From assembly GCF_009758015.1 (NCBI RefSeq), contig NZ_WSEL01000009.1:1909501-1973500 (forward strand): DNA of 64,000 nucleotides. Direction: 5' to 3'. How positions within the stretch are numbered: the stretch's first letter is position 1; every line of letters starts with the position of its first letter. This document shows positions 11,426-19,411 of the stretch, in pieces. Origin of the DNA: Ramlibacter pinisoli. Lineage in GTDB: Bacteria; Pseudomonadota; Gammaproteobacteria; Burkholderiales; Burkholderiaceae_C. The position numbers were made by a program, and so were the translations under genes. Below the pieces are notes generated by a model. It made no database searches and was not told the origin of the DNA. It saw only the letters and a list, made by a program, of their open reading frames with translations.

Positions 11426-12405
11426 AGGGTGAGGATGGTGCTGCCGGTGGTCTTGCGCGCCTCGAGCGCGCGGTGCGCGTCCTGCACCTGCTCCAGCGGG
11501 AAGCGCTGGTCGATGCGGATCTTGACCTGGCCGCCGGTAACGGCGGCGAACAGGTCGTCGGCCATCGCCTGCGTGTTCTCGCGGCTGGTGATGTGCGAGA
11601 ACAGCGTCTGCCGGGTGACGTAGAGCGAGCCCTTGGTGCCCAGGATGCCGGGCGCGAAGGGCGGCACCGGGCCCGAGGCGTTGCCGAAACTGGCCATCAG
11701 GCCCAGCGGCTGCAGGCAGTCGAGCGACTTCTCCCAGGTGTCCTTGCCGACCGAGTCGTAGACCACCTTCACGCCCTTGCCGCCGGTGATCTCCTTGACC
11801 CGCTCCTTGAAGTCTTCCTTCGCGTAGTTGATCACGTGCGTCGCGCCGTGCTCCTTGGCCAGGGCGCACTTGGCGTCGGAGCCGGCCGTCCCAATGAGCT
11901 GCAGCCCCAGCGCCCTGGCCCACTGGCAGGCGATCAGGCCGACGCCGCCGGCGGCGGCGTGGAACAGCACGTAGTCGCCGGCCTTCAGCCCGCCCTGCGG
12001 GCTGGTGCGGCGCAGCAGGTACTGCGCCGTCAGGCCCTTGAGCATCATGGCGGCGCCGGTGTCGAAATCGATCGCGTCCGGCAGCTTGCAGACGTTCATC
12101 GCCGGCATCACCCGCACGTCGCAATAGCTGCCGGGCGGCTGGCTCGCATAGGCGGCGCGGTCACCCGGACGCAGGTGCGTGACGCCCTCGCCCACCGCCT
12201 CGACGATGCCGGAGCCCTCCATGCCCAGCTTCAGGGGCATGGGCAGCTGGTACAGGCCGGTGCGCTGGTAGACGTCGATGAAGTTCAGGCCGACCGCCTT
12301 GTGGCGGATGCGGATCTGGCCGGGGCCCGGCTCGCCGACCTGCACGTCGACGATCTTCATCTGCTCGGGCCCGCCATTCTGGTCGATCTGGACGGCTCTG
12401 GACAT
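11422..12405 (-). CDS. quinone oxidoreductase (zinc-free MDR family)
   Basis: A 327-residue medium-chain dehydrogenase/reductase of the QOR type. The substrate-side segment GLNFIDVYQRTGLY (about 39-52) and the NADPH-binding AAAGGVGLIACQ motif (about 150) match E. coli QorA, and the zinc ligands of alcohol dehydrogenases are missing. It reduces quinones or alpha,beta-unsaturated carbonyls with NADPH in the cytosol. The ATG is preceded by GAGGAGAACACGACC, a good ribosome site. The Nudix gene downstream overlaps its stop. The divergent EamA gene begins 99 bases away, so this gap should hold both promoters. Confidence 0.9.
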   Translation of the reverse strand: MSRAVQIDQNGGPEQMKIVDVQVGEPGPGQIRIRHKAVGLNFIDVYQRTGLYQLPMPLKLGMEGSGIVEAVGEGVTHLRPGDRAAYASQPPGSYCDVRVMPAMNVCKLPDAIDFDTGAAMMLKGLTAQYLLRRTSPQGGLKAGDYVLFHAAAGGVGLIACQWARALGLQLIGTAGSDAKCALAKEHGATHVINYAKEDFKERVKEITGGKGVKVVYDSVGKDTWEKSLDCLQPLGLMASFGNASGPVPPFAPGILGTKGSLYVTRQTLFSHITSRENTQAMADDLFAAVTGGQVKIRIDQRFPLEQVQDAHRALEARKTTGSTILTL

Positions 12406-12504
12406 GGTCGTGTTCTCCTCGATGCTGGTCATGGGGCCGCGGCGCGGCGCGCCATCCTGCCACACATCGCGGGACGCCGCCGGGGCCCCCGATACAGTTG
12501 CGCC

Positions 12505-13407
12505 ATGCACCAACGCCTGACGCCCGCCACCGCCGCCCTGCTCGTGCTGCCGCCCTTGCTGTGGGCCGGCAACGCGGTGGTCGGCCGGCTGCTGGCAGGC
12601 CTGGTGCCGCCCATCACGCTGAACTTCCTGCGCTGGCTGCTCGCCTTCCTGCTGCTGCTGCCGTCGACCGCCTGGCTGCTGCGGCGCGACAGCCCGCTGT
12701 GGCCCCTGTGGCGCCGCTTCGCCGTGCTCGGCCTGCTGGGCGTGGGCTGCTACAACGCGCTGCAGTACCTGGCCCTGAAGACCTCCACGCCGCTGAACGT
12801 CACGCTGGTGGCCGCCAGCACGCCGGCCTGGATGCTGGGCATCGGGGCGCTGTGCTTCGGCCAGCGCATCACGGCGCGGCAGGTCGCGGGTGCGGCGCTG
12901 TCGATCGCCGGCGTGCTGGTCGTGCTGAGCCGCGGCGACTGGGACCTGCTGCTGCAGGTGCGGCTGGTGCCGGGCGACTTCTACGTCCTGCTGGCCACCG
13001 TGGCCTGGGCGTTCTACAGCTGGCTGCTGGTGCGGCCCGGCGATCCGGCCGCCATCCGCGGCAACTGGGCGGCCCTGCTCATGGCGCAGATGGTGTTCGG
13101 GCTCGGCTGGTCGGCGCTGTTCGCCGCCGGCGAGTGGGCGGCGGCCCCGCAGTACATCGCCTGGAGCTGGCCGGTCGCGGCGGCGTTGCTGTTCGTGGCG
13201 GTGGGGCCGGCGATCCTGGCCTACCGGTGCTGGGGGCTGGGCGTGCAGCGCGTCGGGCCGACGGTGGCCGGCTTCTTCTCCAACCTGGCGCCGGTGTTCG
13301 CCGCCGTGATGTCGGCGGCGGTCCTGGGCGAGCTGCCGCGGCCGTTCCACGGCGTCGCCTTCCTGCTCATCGTGGGCGGCATCTTCATCTCGTCGCGCAA
13401 GGCGTGA
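12505..13407 (+). CDS. EamA/DMT-family inner membrane transporter
   Basis: A 300-residue protein with ten predicted membrane segments in two repeated EamA halves. LLWAGNAVVGRLLAG opens the first, TPAWMLGIGALCFGQ closes it, and SNLAPVFAAVMSAAVLGE lies in the second. Such drug/metabolite transporters export or exchange amino acids, nucleotides or metabolites; the substrate cannot be read from sequence. It is transcribed divergently from the quinone reductase and converges on the SDR gene 24 bases later, with a GC hairpin between. Confidence 0.88.
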   Translation: MHQRLTPATAALLVLPPLLWAGNAVVGRLLAGLVPPITLNFLRWLLAFLLLLPSTAWLLRRDSPLWPLWRRFAVLGLLGVGCYNALQYLALKTSTPLNVTLVAASTPAWMLGIGALCFGQRITARQVAGAALSIAGVLVVLSRGDWDLLLQVRLVPGDFYVLLATVAWAFYSWLLVRPGDPAAIRGNWAALLMAQMVFGLGWSALFAAGEWAAAPQYIAWSWPVAAALLFVAVGPAILAYRCWGLGVQRVGPTVAGFFSNLAPVFAAVMSAAVLGELPRPFHGVAFLLIVGGIFISSRKA

Positions 13408-13411
13408 GCGC

Positions 13412-13430
13412 CGGCCGCCCGGCGCGGCCG
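13412..13430. terminator. GC hairpin between convergent genes
   Basis: CGGCCGC, a five-base loop CCGGC, then GCGGCCG: a perfect 7-bp stem between the convergent EamA and SDR stop codons. There is no clear T-tract, so it may work as a weak bidirectional terminator or 3' end stabiliser. Confidence 0.4.
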
Positions 13431-13431
13431 T

Positions 13432-14229
13432 TCAGTGGGTGCCGGGGTAGGCGCCGCCGTCGGTGAGCAGGTTCTGGCCGGTGATGTAGCTCGCCTGCAT
13501 GCTGCACAGGAAGGCGCAGGCGGCGCCGAACTCCGCCGGCGTGCCCAGGCGGCCGGCGGGGATGGTGGCCACCCGGGCCGCCAGCACTTCGTCGCGGCTC
13601 TTGCCGGTCTTCTTGGCCGCGCCGTCCAGCGTGGCCTTGATGCGGTCGGTGTCGAACGAGCCGGGCAGCAGGTTGTTGATGGTGACGTTGGCCGCCGCCA
13701 GTTTCTTCGTGCGCGCCACGCCGGCCACGAAGCCGGTGAGGCCGCTGCGCGCGCCGTTGGACAGGCCCAGGATGTCGATCGGCGCCTTCACCGACGACGA
13801 GGTGATGTTGACGATGCGGCCGAAGCCGCGCGCAACCATGCCGTCGACCTGCGACTTGATCAACTCGATCGGGGTCAGCATGTTGGCGTCGACCGCCTTG
13901 ATCCAGGCCTCGCGGTCCCATTCGCGGAAGTCGCCCGGGGGCGGACCACCGGCGTTGGTGACCACGATGTCGAAGTCGCGGCGCACGGCGAACACCGCGG
14001 CGCGGCCTTCCGGGGTCGTGATGTCGGCCGCCACCTGCAGCACCTGCGCCGCGGCCGGCTTGGCCGGGTCGGCCTGCAGCTGCTCCACCGCCGCCTGCAG
14101 GGCCGGCGCGCCGCGCGCCACCAGCACCACGTTCACACCCTCGCGGGCCAGCGCCTGCGCGCAGCCGAAGCCGAGTCCCTTGCTGGCGCCACCCACCAGC
14201 GCCCATTTGCCCGCAATGCCGAGGTCCAT
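13432..14229 (-). CDS. atypical short-chain dehydrogenase/reductase lacking the YxxxK pair
   Basis: A 265-residue Rossmann protein of the SDR family. The cofactor motif GGASKGLGFG (13-22) and the NAGGPPPG segment (92-99) are clear, and serines 144-146 (ITSSS) sit where the catalytic serine is expected. The catalytic Tyr and Lys are replaced: aligned with FabG, YxxxK reads SNGAR with Ser157 and Arg161. This matches an SDR subfamily with the GGPPPG signature that is annotated as oxidoreductase but may have altered chemistry. The start is supported by AGAAGGGCG upstream. It is divergent from the SH3 protein gene, whose start is 39 bases away. Confidence 0.85.
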   Translation of the reverse strand: MDLGIAGKWALVGGASKGLGFGCAQALAREGVNVVLVARGAPALQAAVEQLQADPAKPAAAQVLQVAADITTPEGRAAVFAVRRDFDIVVTNAGGPPPGDFREWDREAWIKAVDANMLTPIELIKSQVDGMVARGFGRIVNITSSSVKAPIDILGLSNGARSGLTGFVAGVARTKKLAAANVTINNLLPGSFDTDRIKATLDGAAKKTGKSRDEVLAARVATIPAGRLGTPAEFGAACAFLCSMQASYITGQNLLTDGGAYPGTH

Positions 14230-14268
14230 AGAATTGCGCCCTTCTGTCGTCGAGATTTGGAACGCAGG

Positions 14269-14847
14269 ATGATACGTGCCCGCTCGCGCTCCAGCGCCGG
14301 GGCCTGGCTGTTCGCACTGGTGCTGGCGGCCTCGCTGCCGGCCCCCGCGCAGGCCCAGGAGGAACCGGCGCTGGCCCGCCGCACCACCGAGTTGCGCGAA
14401 GCGCCCGGCGAGGCCGGCCGCAGCCTGGCCACGCTGGCCGCCGACACGCCGCTGACTCGCCTGGCCGACCGCCAGGGCCCCTGGGTGCGGGTGCGCACCG
14501 CCGCCGGCGCCACCGGCTGGGTCCATCTGTTCGACCTGGGCCCCGCGTCCGGCGCCGCCGGCACCTCGGGCGGCGGGGCCGCCAGTGCGCTGCGCGGTGT
14601 CGCCAGCTTCTTCACCAAGCCGTCGCAGCAGCGCGCGATCACGCCGACCTCGACCATCGGCATCCGCGGCCTGGGCGCCGAGGACCTGGCGCAGGCCCAG
14701 CCCGACACCGCGGCGGTGACACGGATGGAGGCCCTGCGCGTGGCCGAGCCGCAGGCGCGCCAGTTCGCGCGCGAGGCGGCGCTGCGGACCGAGTCCGTCG
14801 AACCGCTGCCGGTGCCTGCCCGCAGTGGCCAGGGAGGTCAGCCGTGA
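14269..14847 (+). CDS. secreted SH3-domain protein
   Basis: A 192-residue protein with an N-terminal signal peptide (basic start, hydrophobic run, cleavage after PAPAQAQ near residue 25). A bacterial SH3 domain follows at about 28-90 (TTELREAPGEAG to GWVHLFDLG), then a low-complexity Gly/Ala linker and a C-terminal segment of about 70 residues ending in a polar tail. SH3b domains bind cell-wall peptides or proteins. Its stop overlaps the start of the M48 metallopeptidase (TGATG), so the pair is probably translationally coupled and functions together in the periplasm. No catalytic motif is present. Confidence 0.82.
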   Translation: MIRARSRSSAGAWLFALVLAASLPAPAQAQEEPALARRTTELREAPGEAGRSLATLAADTPLTRLADRQGPWVRVRTAAGATGWVHLFDLGPASGAAGTSGGGAASALRGVASFFTKPSQQRAITPTSTIGIRGLGAEDLAQAQPDTAAVTRMEALRVAEPQARQFAREAALRTESVEPLPVPARSGQGGQP

Positions 14848-15788
14848 TGCGCCGCTGCACCGCCGTCGCCCTGGCCGCCGCCGCGCTGCTCGCGCTGCCA
14901 GCCGCGGCGCAGACCAGCGGCCTGGGCCTGCTCAATTCCATCCTGGGCGGCCAGCAGGGCGGCTCGGCCTCGCCGGCCGCAGCGCTGGGCAGCCTGCTGG
15001 GCGGCACGCAGCCGACCGCTACAGCGGCGCCGGCCAACGACCTGATGACCCTGCTGTCGCAGGCCGACGGCACGATCGACGAGACGAGGGAGATCGAGAT
15101 CGGCCGCCAGCTGGCGGCGGTGCTGCTGGGAAGCAAGCCACTGCACGCCGACGCGGCCCTTCAGCGCTACGTCAACCAGCTCGGGCGCTGGATCAGCCTG
15201 CAGTCGGCCCGGCCCCTGCTGCCCTGGACCTTCGGCGTGCTCGACGACCCCGGCTTCAACGCCTTCGCGGCACCGGGCGGGTTCGTCTTCGTCACCAGGG
15301 GCCTGGTCGATCGCGTCGACGAGGCGGAGCTGGCCGGCATCCTGGCGCACGAGATCACGCACGTGACCGAGCGCCACCACCTGCAGGCCCTGCGCAGCAA
15401 GGCGCGCGCCGGCCTGGCCACCCAGCTGCTCGGCTCGCAGATCCGCACCAGCAACGCCGTCGGCAGCCTGGTCTCGCAGCAGATGCTGGCGCTGGGGCGC
15501 AACCTCTATTTCAGCGGCCTCGACCAGAGCGACGAGTTCGAGGCCGATCGCCAGGGCGTGGCGCTGGCCGCGCGTTCCGGCTTCGACCCCTACGGCCTGC
15601 CCGGCGTGCTGCAGCAGTTGCGTTCGGCGGCGCCCGACAACCCGCTGTTCGCGTTGTCGCTGTCGACCCATCCGCCGGCCCAGCAGCGGCTGGACCTGCT
15701 CGAACAGGCGATGGGCCGCCGCCTCGACGCCTTGGCCGGCAAGCCGGTGGTGCGCATCGAGCAGCGGCTCGCACAGCCGAAGCGCTGA
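14847..15788 (+). CDS. periplasmic M48-family metalloprotease (BepA/YfgC-like)
   Basis: A 313-residue zinc protease with a signal peptide (cleavage after ALPAAAQ near residue 22). The HExxH motif is HEITH at 168-172 and the third ligand is Glu232 in DEFEADRQG, both intact. The fold matches the peptidase core of BepA and other periplasmic M48 proteases that act in outer membrane protein quality control, but the C-terminal TPR region of BepA is missing. A GTG three bases upstream is an alternative start; both are served by AGGGAGG. It overlaps the SH3 gene stop and is followed by a convergent DUF3422 gene. Confidence 0.88.
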   Translation: MRRCTAVALAAAALLALPAAAQTSGLGLLNSILGGQQGGSASPAAALGSLLGGTQPTATAAPANDLMTLLSQADGTIDETREIEIGRQLAAVLLGSKPLHADAALQRYVNQLGRWISLQSARPLLPWTFGVLDDPGFNAFAAPGGFVFVTRGLVDRVDEAELAGILAHEITHVTERHHLQALRSKARAGLATQLLGSQIRTSNAVGSLVSQQMLALGRNLYFSGLDQSDEFEADRQGVALAARSGFDPYGLPGVLQQLRSAAPDNPLFALSLSTHPPAQQRLDLLEQAMGRRLDALAGKPVVRIEQRLAQPKR

Positions 15789-15825
15789 CGCCGGCCCCGC
15801 GGCGGCACCGCTGCCGCCGGCCCGG

Positions 15826-17127
15826 TCACTCGCTGTCGTGCAGCAGGCGCGCGTGCAGGCGCCGCAGCGACAGCCAGACCGCGAAGGCGACCACCGGGAT
15901 GGCGGTGGCGGCAGTGCCCTCGGGCGTGAACGGCCAGCCGAAGGCGTGTGCGCCCTTGGCGAGGTAGCTCACCAGGCCGACCACGTAGTAGGTGATGGCC
16001 GCCACCGACAGCCCCTCCACCGTCGCCTGCAGCTTCAGCTGCAGGCCCTGGCGCGTGTTCATCGCCGTGAGCAGGCCCTGAGCGCTCTGCTGCTGCTCGA
16101 TCTCCACCCGCGTGCGCAGCAGGTTGCTGATGCGCGAGACGCGCTGCGACAGCGCGTCCTGCCGGCGCGTGGCCCACTCGCAGGTGCTGCGGGCCGGCGA
16201 CAGGCGCCGGCCGATGAACTCGCCCAGCGTCTGCAGCCCCGCCAGGCGCGATTCGCCGATGTCGGCGATGCGCCGGTCGACCAGCTCGAAATAGGCCGCG
16301 CTGGCCGAGAAGCGCGCATGCGTGGCCGCGTACTGGCCCTCCACCTCGCCGGCCAGCTTGGTCAGGCGATCCAGCAGCCGCGGCTCGTCGTTGCGCTCGG
16401 CCACCCGGATCGCCGCGGCCAGTTCGGCCAGCTCGCGCTCGGCGGTGCCGAGGGCCGCGAAGGCCTGGCGGGCGGCCGGTAGCCCGAGCAGCGCCGCCAT
16501 GCGGTAGCTGTCGATCTCCAGCAGTTGCTGCACCAGGCGGCCCAGGCGGCGCGGCGTCATCCCGCCCGCCAGCAGCACCATGCGGGAAAAGCCGTCGGGA
16601 TGCAGGGACCAGTCGGTGTAGACCTCTCCATGGCCATCGGCCACGGTGGACGCCACCAGCGTCTCCTCGCGCAGCACGTGCGACGCCAGGCTGGCGGCGC
16701 CGAACTGCTGGCTGGAGAGGACCCACAGGTGCAGGCCCGCCAGCCACTGGCCCGGCAGCGCCGCCAGCCACTCGCGCGGCACCGCCTCCAGCGCGGGCGC
16801 GGGCTCGCGGCTGCCGAATCCGGCGGCATCGAAGGGGCGCGAGAAGGTCCAGCTGACGAATTCGGTGTGCAATTCCCAACGCAGCCGCATGCCGCCCACG
16901 TCCATCCGCAGGTGCGTGGTCTGGGCATCGGGCAGCGGAAGGTGGTGGTCGCGCAGCAGCGCCGCCAGGTGCTCCCGGCTCGCCTCGCGCTCGGCCGCAT
17001 CGCACACCATGACCAGGTGCGACAGCGCCAGCGGCGCGCCCATGGCCTCGGGCGGGCGGGCATGGATCTCGTTGTGGAGGGCGACGCGCAGCGGGTGCGC
17101 GGTGGGTTGGGCGACGATGGACGGCAT
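15826..17127 (-). CDS. DUF3422 family membrane protein
   Basis: A 433-residue protein matching the uncharacterised DUF3422 family over its full length. The N-terminus ALHNEIHARPPE (16-27) is the family hallmark. A long, largely helical soluble region follows, and two hydrophobic segments near the C-terminus (about 360-415) anchor it to the membrane. No enzymatic motif is evident. It converges with the M48 protease gene and lies downstream of tctA, separated from it by two GC hairpins. Function is unknown. Confidence 0.85.
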   Translation of the reverse strand: MPSIVAQPTAHPLRVALHNEIHARPPEAMGAPLALSHLVMVCDAAEREASREHLAALLRDHHLPLPDAQTTHLRMDVGGMRLRWELHTEFVSWTFSRPFDAAGFGSREPAPALEAVPREWLAALPGQWLAGLHLWVLSSQQFGAASLASHVLREETLVASTVADGHGEVYTDWSLHPDGFSRMVLLAGGMTPRRLGRLVQQLLEIDSYRMAALLGLPAARQAFAALGTAERELAELAAAIRVAERNDEPRLLDRLTKLAGEVEGQYAATHARFSASAAYFELVDRRIADIGESRLAGLQTLGEFIGRRLSPARSTCEWATRRQDALSQRVSRISNLLRTRVEIEQQQSAQGLLTAMNTRQGLQLKLQATVEGLSVAAITYYVVGLVSYLAKGAHAFGWPFTPEGTAATAIPVVAFAVWLSLRRLHARLLHDSE

Positions 17128-17174
17128 GGTGGTGCGGACGATTGTGCCCGGCCGTAGCGGCCGCCCAAAGCGAC

Positions 17175-17225
17175 AGCGGCGCCCGAAGGCGCCGCTGGAG
17201 GCGAAGCGCCCGGGGGACCGGGCGC
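17175..17225. terminator. two tandem GC-rich hairpins downstream of tctA
   Basis: The first hairpin is AGCGGCGCC, loop CGAA, GGCGCCGCT (17175-17196, perfect 9-bp stem with a stable tetraloop). The second is GCGCCCGG, loop GGGA, CCGGGCGC (17206-17225, perfect 8-bp stem). They fill the gap between the tctA stop and the next gene on the same strand. There is no T-run, so they may protect the 3' end or cause Rho-linked termination. Confidence 0.5.
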
Positions 17226-17235
17226 AGGCCGTGGC

Positions 17236-18747
17236 TCACTCCTCCACGAAGGCCTCTTCCCGCTTGTGCTTCACCGAGGGCAGCAGCACGATGATCAGCA
17301 GCAGCAGGGCGGCGGCCAGCAGGCCGGCCGACAGCGGCCGGGTGATCAGCACGCTCCAGTCGCCGCGCGACAGCAGCAGGGCCCGGCGCAGGTTCTCTTC
17401 CATCATCGGGCCCAGGATGAACCCGAGCAGCAGCGGCGCCGGCTCGGCCCCGAGCTTGATGAAGGCGTAGCCGATGATGCCGAAGGCGGCGACCATCCAG
17501 ATGTCCCAGGTGTTGTTGTTGGTGGAGTACACGCCGATCGCGCAGAACAGCACGATGGACGGGAACAGCCAGCGGTAGGGCACGGTGAGCAGCTTGATCC
17601 ACATGCCGATCAGCGGCAGGTTCAGGATCACCAGCATCGCGTTGCCGATCCACATCGAGGCGATCAGGCCCCAGAACAGCTGCGGGTTGCTGGTCATCAC
17701 CTGCGGGCCCGGCTGGATGTTGTGGATGGTCATGGCACCGACCATCAGCGCCATCACGGCGTTGGGCGGGATGCCCAGCGTCAGCAGCGGGATGAAGGAG
17801 GTCTGCGAGCCGGCGTTGTTGGCCGACTCGGGCGCCGCGACGCCGCGGATGTTGCCCTTGCCGAACGGCACTTCGCCCGGACGCAGCTTGGTCTTCTTCT
17901 CGATCGTGTAGGCCGCGAAGGCGGACAGCAGGGCGCCGCCGCCAGGCAGGATGCCGAGCGCCGAGCCCAGGAGCGTGCCGCGCAGCACAGCCGGGATCAT
18001 GTTGCGGAAGTCTTCCTTGGTCGGGAACAGGTGCTCGACCTTGGCAGTGAAGACCTCGCGGTGCTCGGACGAGTGCGACAGGTTCTGGATGATCTCGCCG
18101 TAGCCGAACACGCCCATGGCGATGACGATGAAGCCGATGCCGTCGGTCAGTTCCGGGATGTCGAACGAGAAGCGCGCCACGCCGGAGTTGACGTCGGTGC
18201 CCACCAGGCCGAGCAGCAGGCCCAGCACGATCATCGCCACCGCCTTGATCAGCGAGCCGGAGGCCAGCACCACGGCGCCGATCAGGCCCAGGATCATCAG
18301 CGAGAAGTATTCGGCCGGACCGAACTTGAACGCCACCTCGGTCAGCGGCGCGGCGAAGGCCGCCAGGATCAGCGTGCCGACGCAGCCGGCGAAGAACGAT
18401 CCCAGGCCGGCGGCCGCAAGGGCTGGGCCGGCGCGGCCCTGGCGGGCCATCTGGTAGCCGTCGATCACGGTCACCACCGAGGACGATTCGCCCGGCAGGT
18501 TGACCAGGATGGCGGTGGTGGAGCCGCCGTAGGAAGCGCCGTAGTAGATGCCGGCCAGCATGATCAGGGCCGACACCGGCGGCAGCGCGTAGGTGGCCGG
18601 CAGCAGCATGGCGATGGTGGCCACCGGGCCGATGCCGGGCAGAACGCCGATCAGCGTGCCCAGCAGGCAGCCGATGAAGGCGTACAGCAGGTTGATCGGC
18701 GTGAAGGCCACGCCGAAGCCGATCGCCAGGTTGGAAATCAGGTCCAT
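17236..18747 (-). CDS. tctA: tripartite tricarboxylate transporter large permease TctA
   Basis: A 503-residue inner membrane protein with about eleven or twelve membrane segments. It carries the conserved TctA segments GVLPGIGPVATIAMLLP (33-49) and YGGSTTAILVNLPGESSSVVT (about 72-92), plus a second Gly-rich loop GILPGGGALLSAFAAYTIEKK near 265. It is the main permease of a TTT system, which takes up carboxylates such as citrate in symport with protons or sodium, using a periplasmic TctC binding protein. The tctB gene is 11 bases upstream in the same operon. No TctC gene is present here, so the binding protein must come from elsewhere. Confidence 0.94.
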   Translation of the reverse strand: MDLISNLAIGFGVAFTPINLLYAFIGCLLGTLIGVLPGIGPVATIAMLLPATYALPPVSALIMLAGIYYGASYGGSTTAILVNLPGESSSVVTVIDGYQMARQGRAGPALAAAGLGSFFAGCVGTLILAAFAAPLTEVAFKFGPAEYFSLMILGLIGAVVLASGSLIKAVAMIVLGLLLGLVGTDVNSGVARFSFDIPELTDGIGFIVIAMGVFGYGEIIQNLSHSSEHREVFTAKVEHLFPTKEDFRNMIPAVLRGTLLGSALGILPGGGALLSAFAAYTIEKKTKLRPGEVPFGKGNIRGVAAPESANNAGSQTSFIPLLTLGIPPNAVMALMVGAMTIHNIQPGPQVMTSNPQLFWGLIASMWIGNAMLVILNLPLIGMWIKLLTVPYRWLFPSIVLFCAIGVYSTNNNTWDIWMVAAFGIIGYAFIKLGAEPAPLLLGFILGPMMEENLRRALLLSRGDWSVLITRPLSAGLLAAALLLLIIVLLPSVKHKREEAFVEE

Positions 18748-18758
18748 GGTTTGCTCGC

Positions 18759-19247
18759 TCAGCCGGTGATGAAGGAAGGCCAGACGGGGAACTGCAGCTT
18801 GAGCAGGACCACGAAGGCGAGATAGCTGCCGATGGCCAGCACGGTCGCGAGGATCGCGACTTCCTTGGCCTTGAACTCGTCGCCGGCCAGGGCGGCCACG
18901 AACGTCAGGCCGTAGATGGCCACGATCAACCCGAAGGCCGGCACGCCCAGCTTGGGCAGGCCGGCCAGCAGGATGCCGAACAGGATGTTGGAGCCGATGA
19001 TGAAGCCCAGGGGCTTCCAGGCCAGGCTGCCGATGCGGTCGCCGTTCTCGGTCTCCACCACCAGTGCGGTGAAGGTGATGATGGCGCCCAGCGCGGCCAG
19101 CAGGATGCCCAGCATCAGCGGGAAGTAGCCCGGGCCCATGCGGGCGCCGTTGCCGACCGTGTAGTTGGTCGCGCCCCAGGCAAACGCAATGCCCACCGCA
19201 GTGAACATCAGGCCGGCCACGAAGTCTTTCTGGCTCTTGATTTTCAA
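18759..19247 (-). CDS. tctB: tripartite tricarboxylate transporter small permease TctB
   Basis: A 162-residue membrane protein with four hydrophobic segments, matching TctB (DUF1468). The first segment follows KDFVAGLMFTAVGIAFAWG and the MGPGYFPLMLGI segment (about 37-48) is the family hallmark. It forms the membrane complex with TctA, encoded 11 bases downstream. The leader on the minus strand contains GAGGAGACGTGACTTG before the ATG. Upstream, at 19289-19403, direct repeats spaced by 11 bp suggest control by an OmpR-type regulator such as TctD. Confidence 0.9.
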   Translation of the reverse strand: MKIKSQKDFVAGLMFTAVGIAFAWGATNYTVGNGARMGPGYFPLMLGILLAALGAIITFTALVVETENGDRIGSLAWKPLGFIIGSNILFGILLAGLPKLGVPAFGLIVAIYGLTFVAALAGDEFKAKEVAILATVLAIGSYLAFVVLLKLQFPVWPSFITG

Positions 19248-19288
19248 GTCACGTCTCCTCGGGAGATTCCGAAGGGACGGATTGTTGC

Positions 19289-19403
19289 GGTCAGGTGCCG
19301 GTCAGGCGATGTGGATTTCACCTATATCAACTGGACTGACCAGGTACTGACCGTTTCGCCGAGCCGGCCGTCATTTTGGAGCGAGCCTGACCAGAAGCTG
19401 ACT
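19289..19403 (-). promoter_or_regulatory. phased 11-bp direct repeats upstream of tctB, candidate response-regulator operator
   Basis: Three pairs of the same hexamer occur, each pair exactly 11 bp apart: GGTCAGG at 19289 and 19300, ACTGACC at 19335 and 19346, CCTGACC/GCTGACT at 19386 and 19397. The last two pairs share one orientation and are 51 bp apart; the first pair is inverted. OmpR/PhoB-family regulators bind direct repeats with an 11-bp period, and tct operons elsewhere are controlled by the OmpR-type regulator TctD. The site lies between the gspE-like stop and the tctB start. Regulator identity is inference. Confidence 0.5.
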
Positions 19404-19411
19404 TTTGGGCC

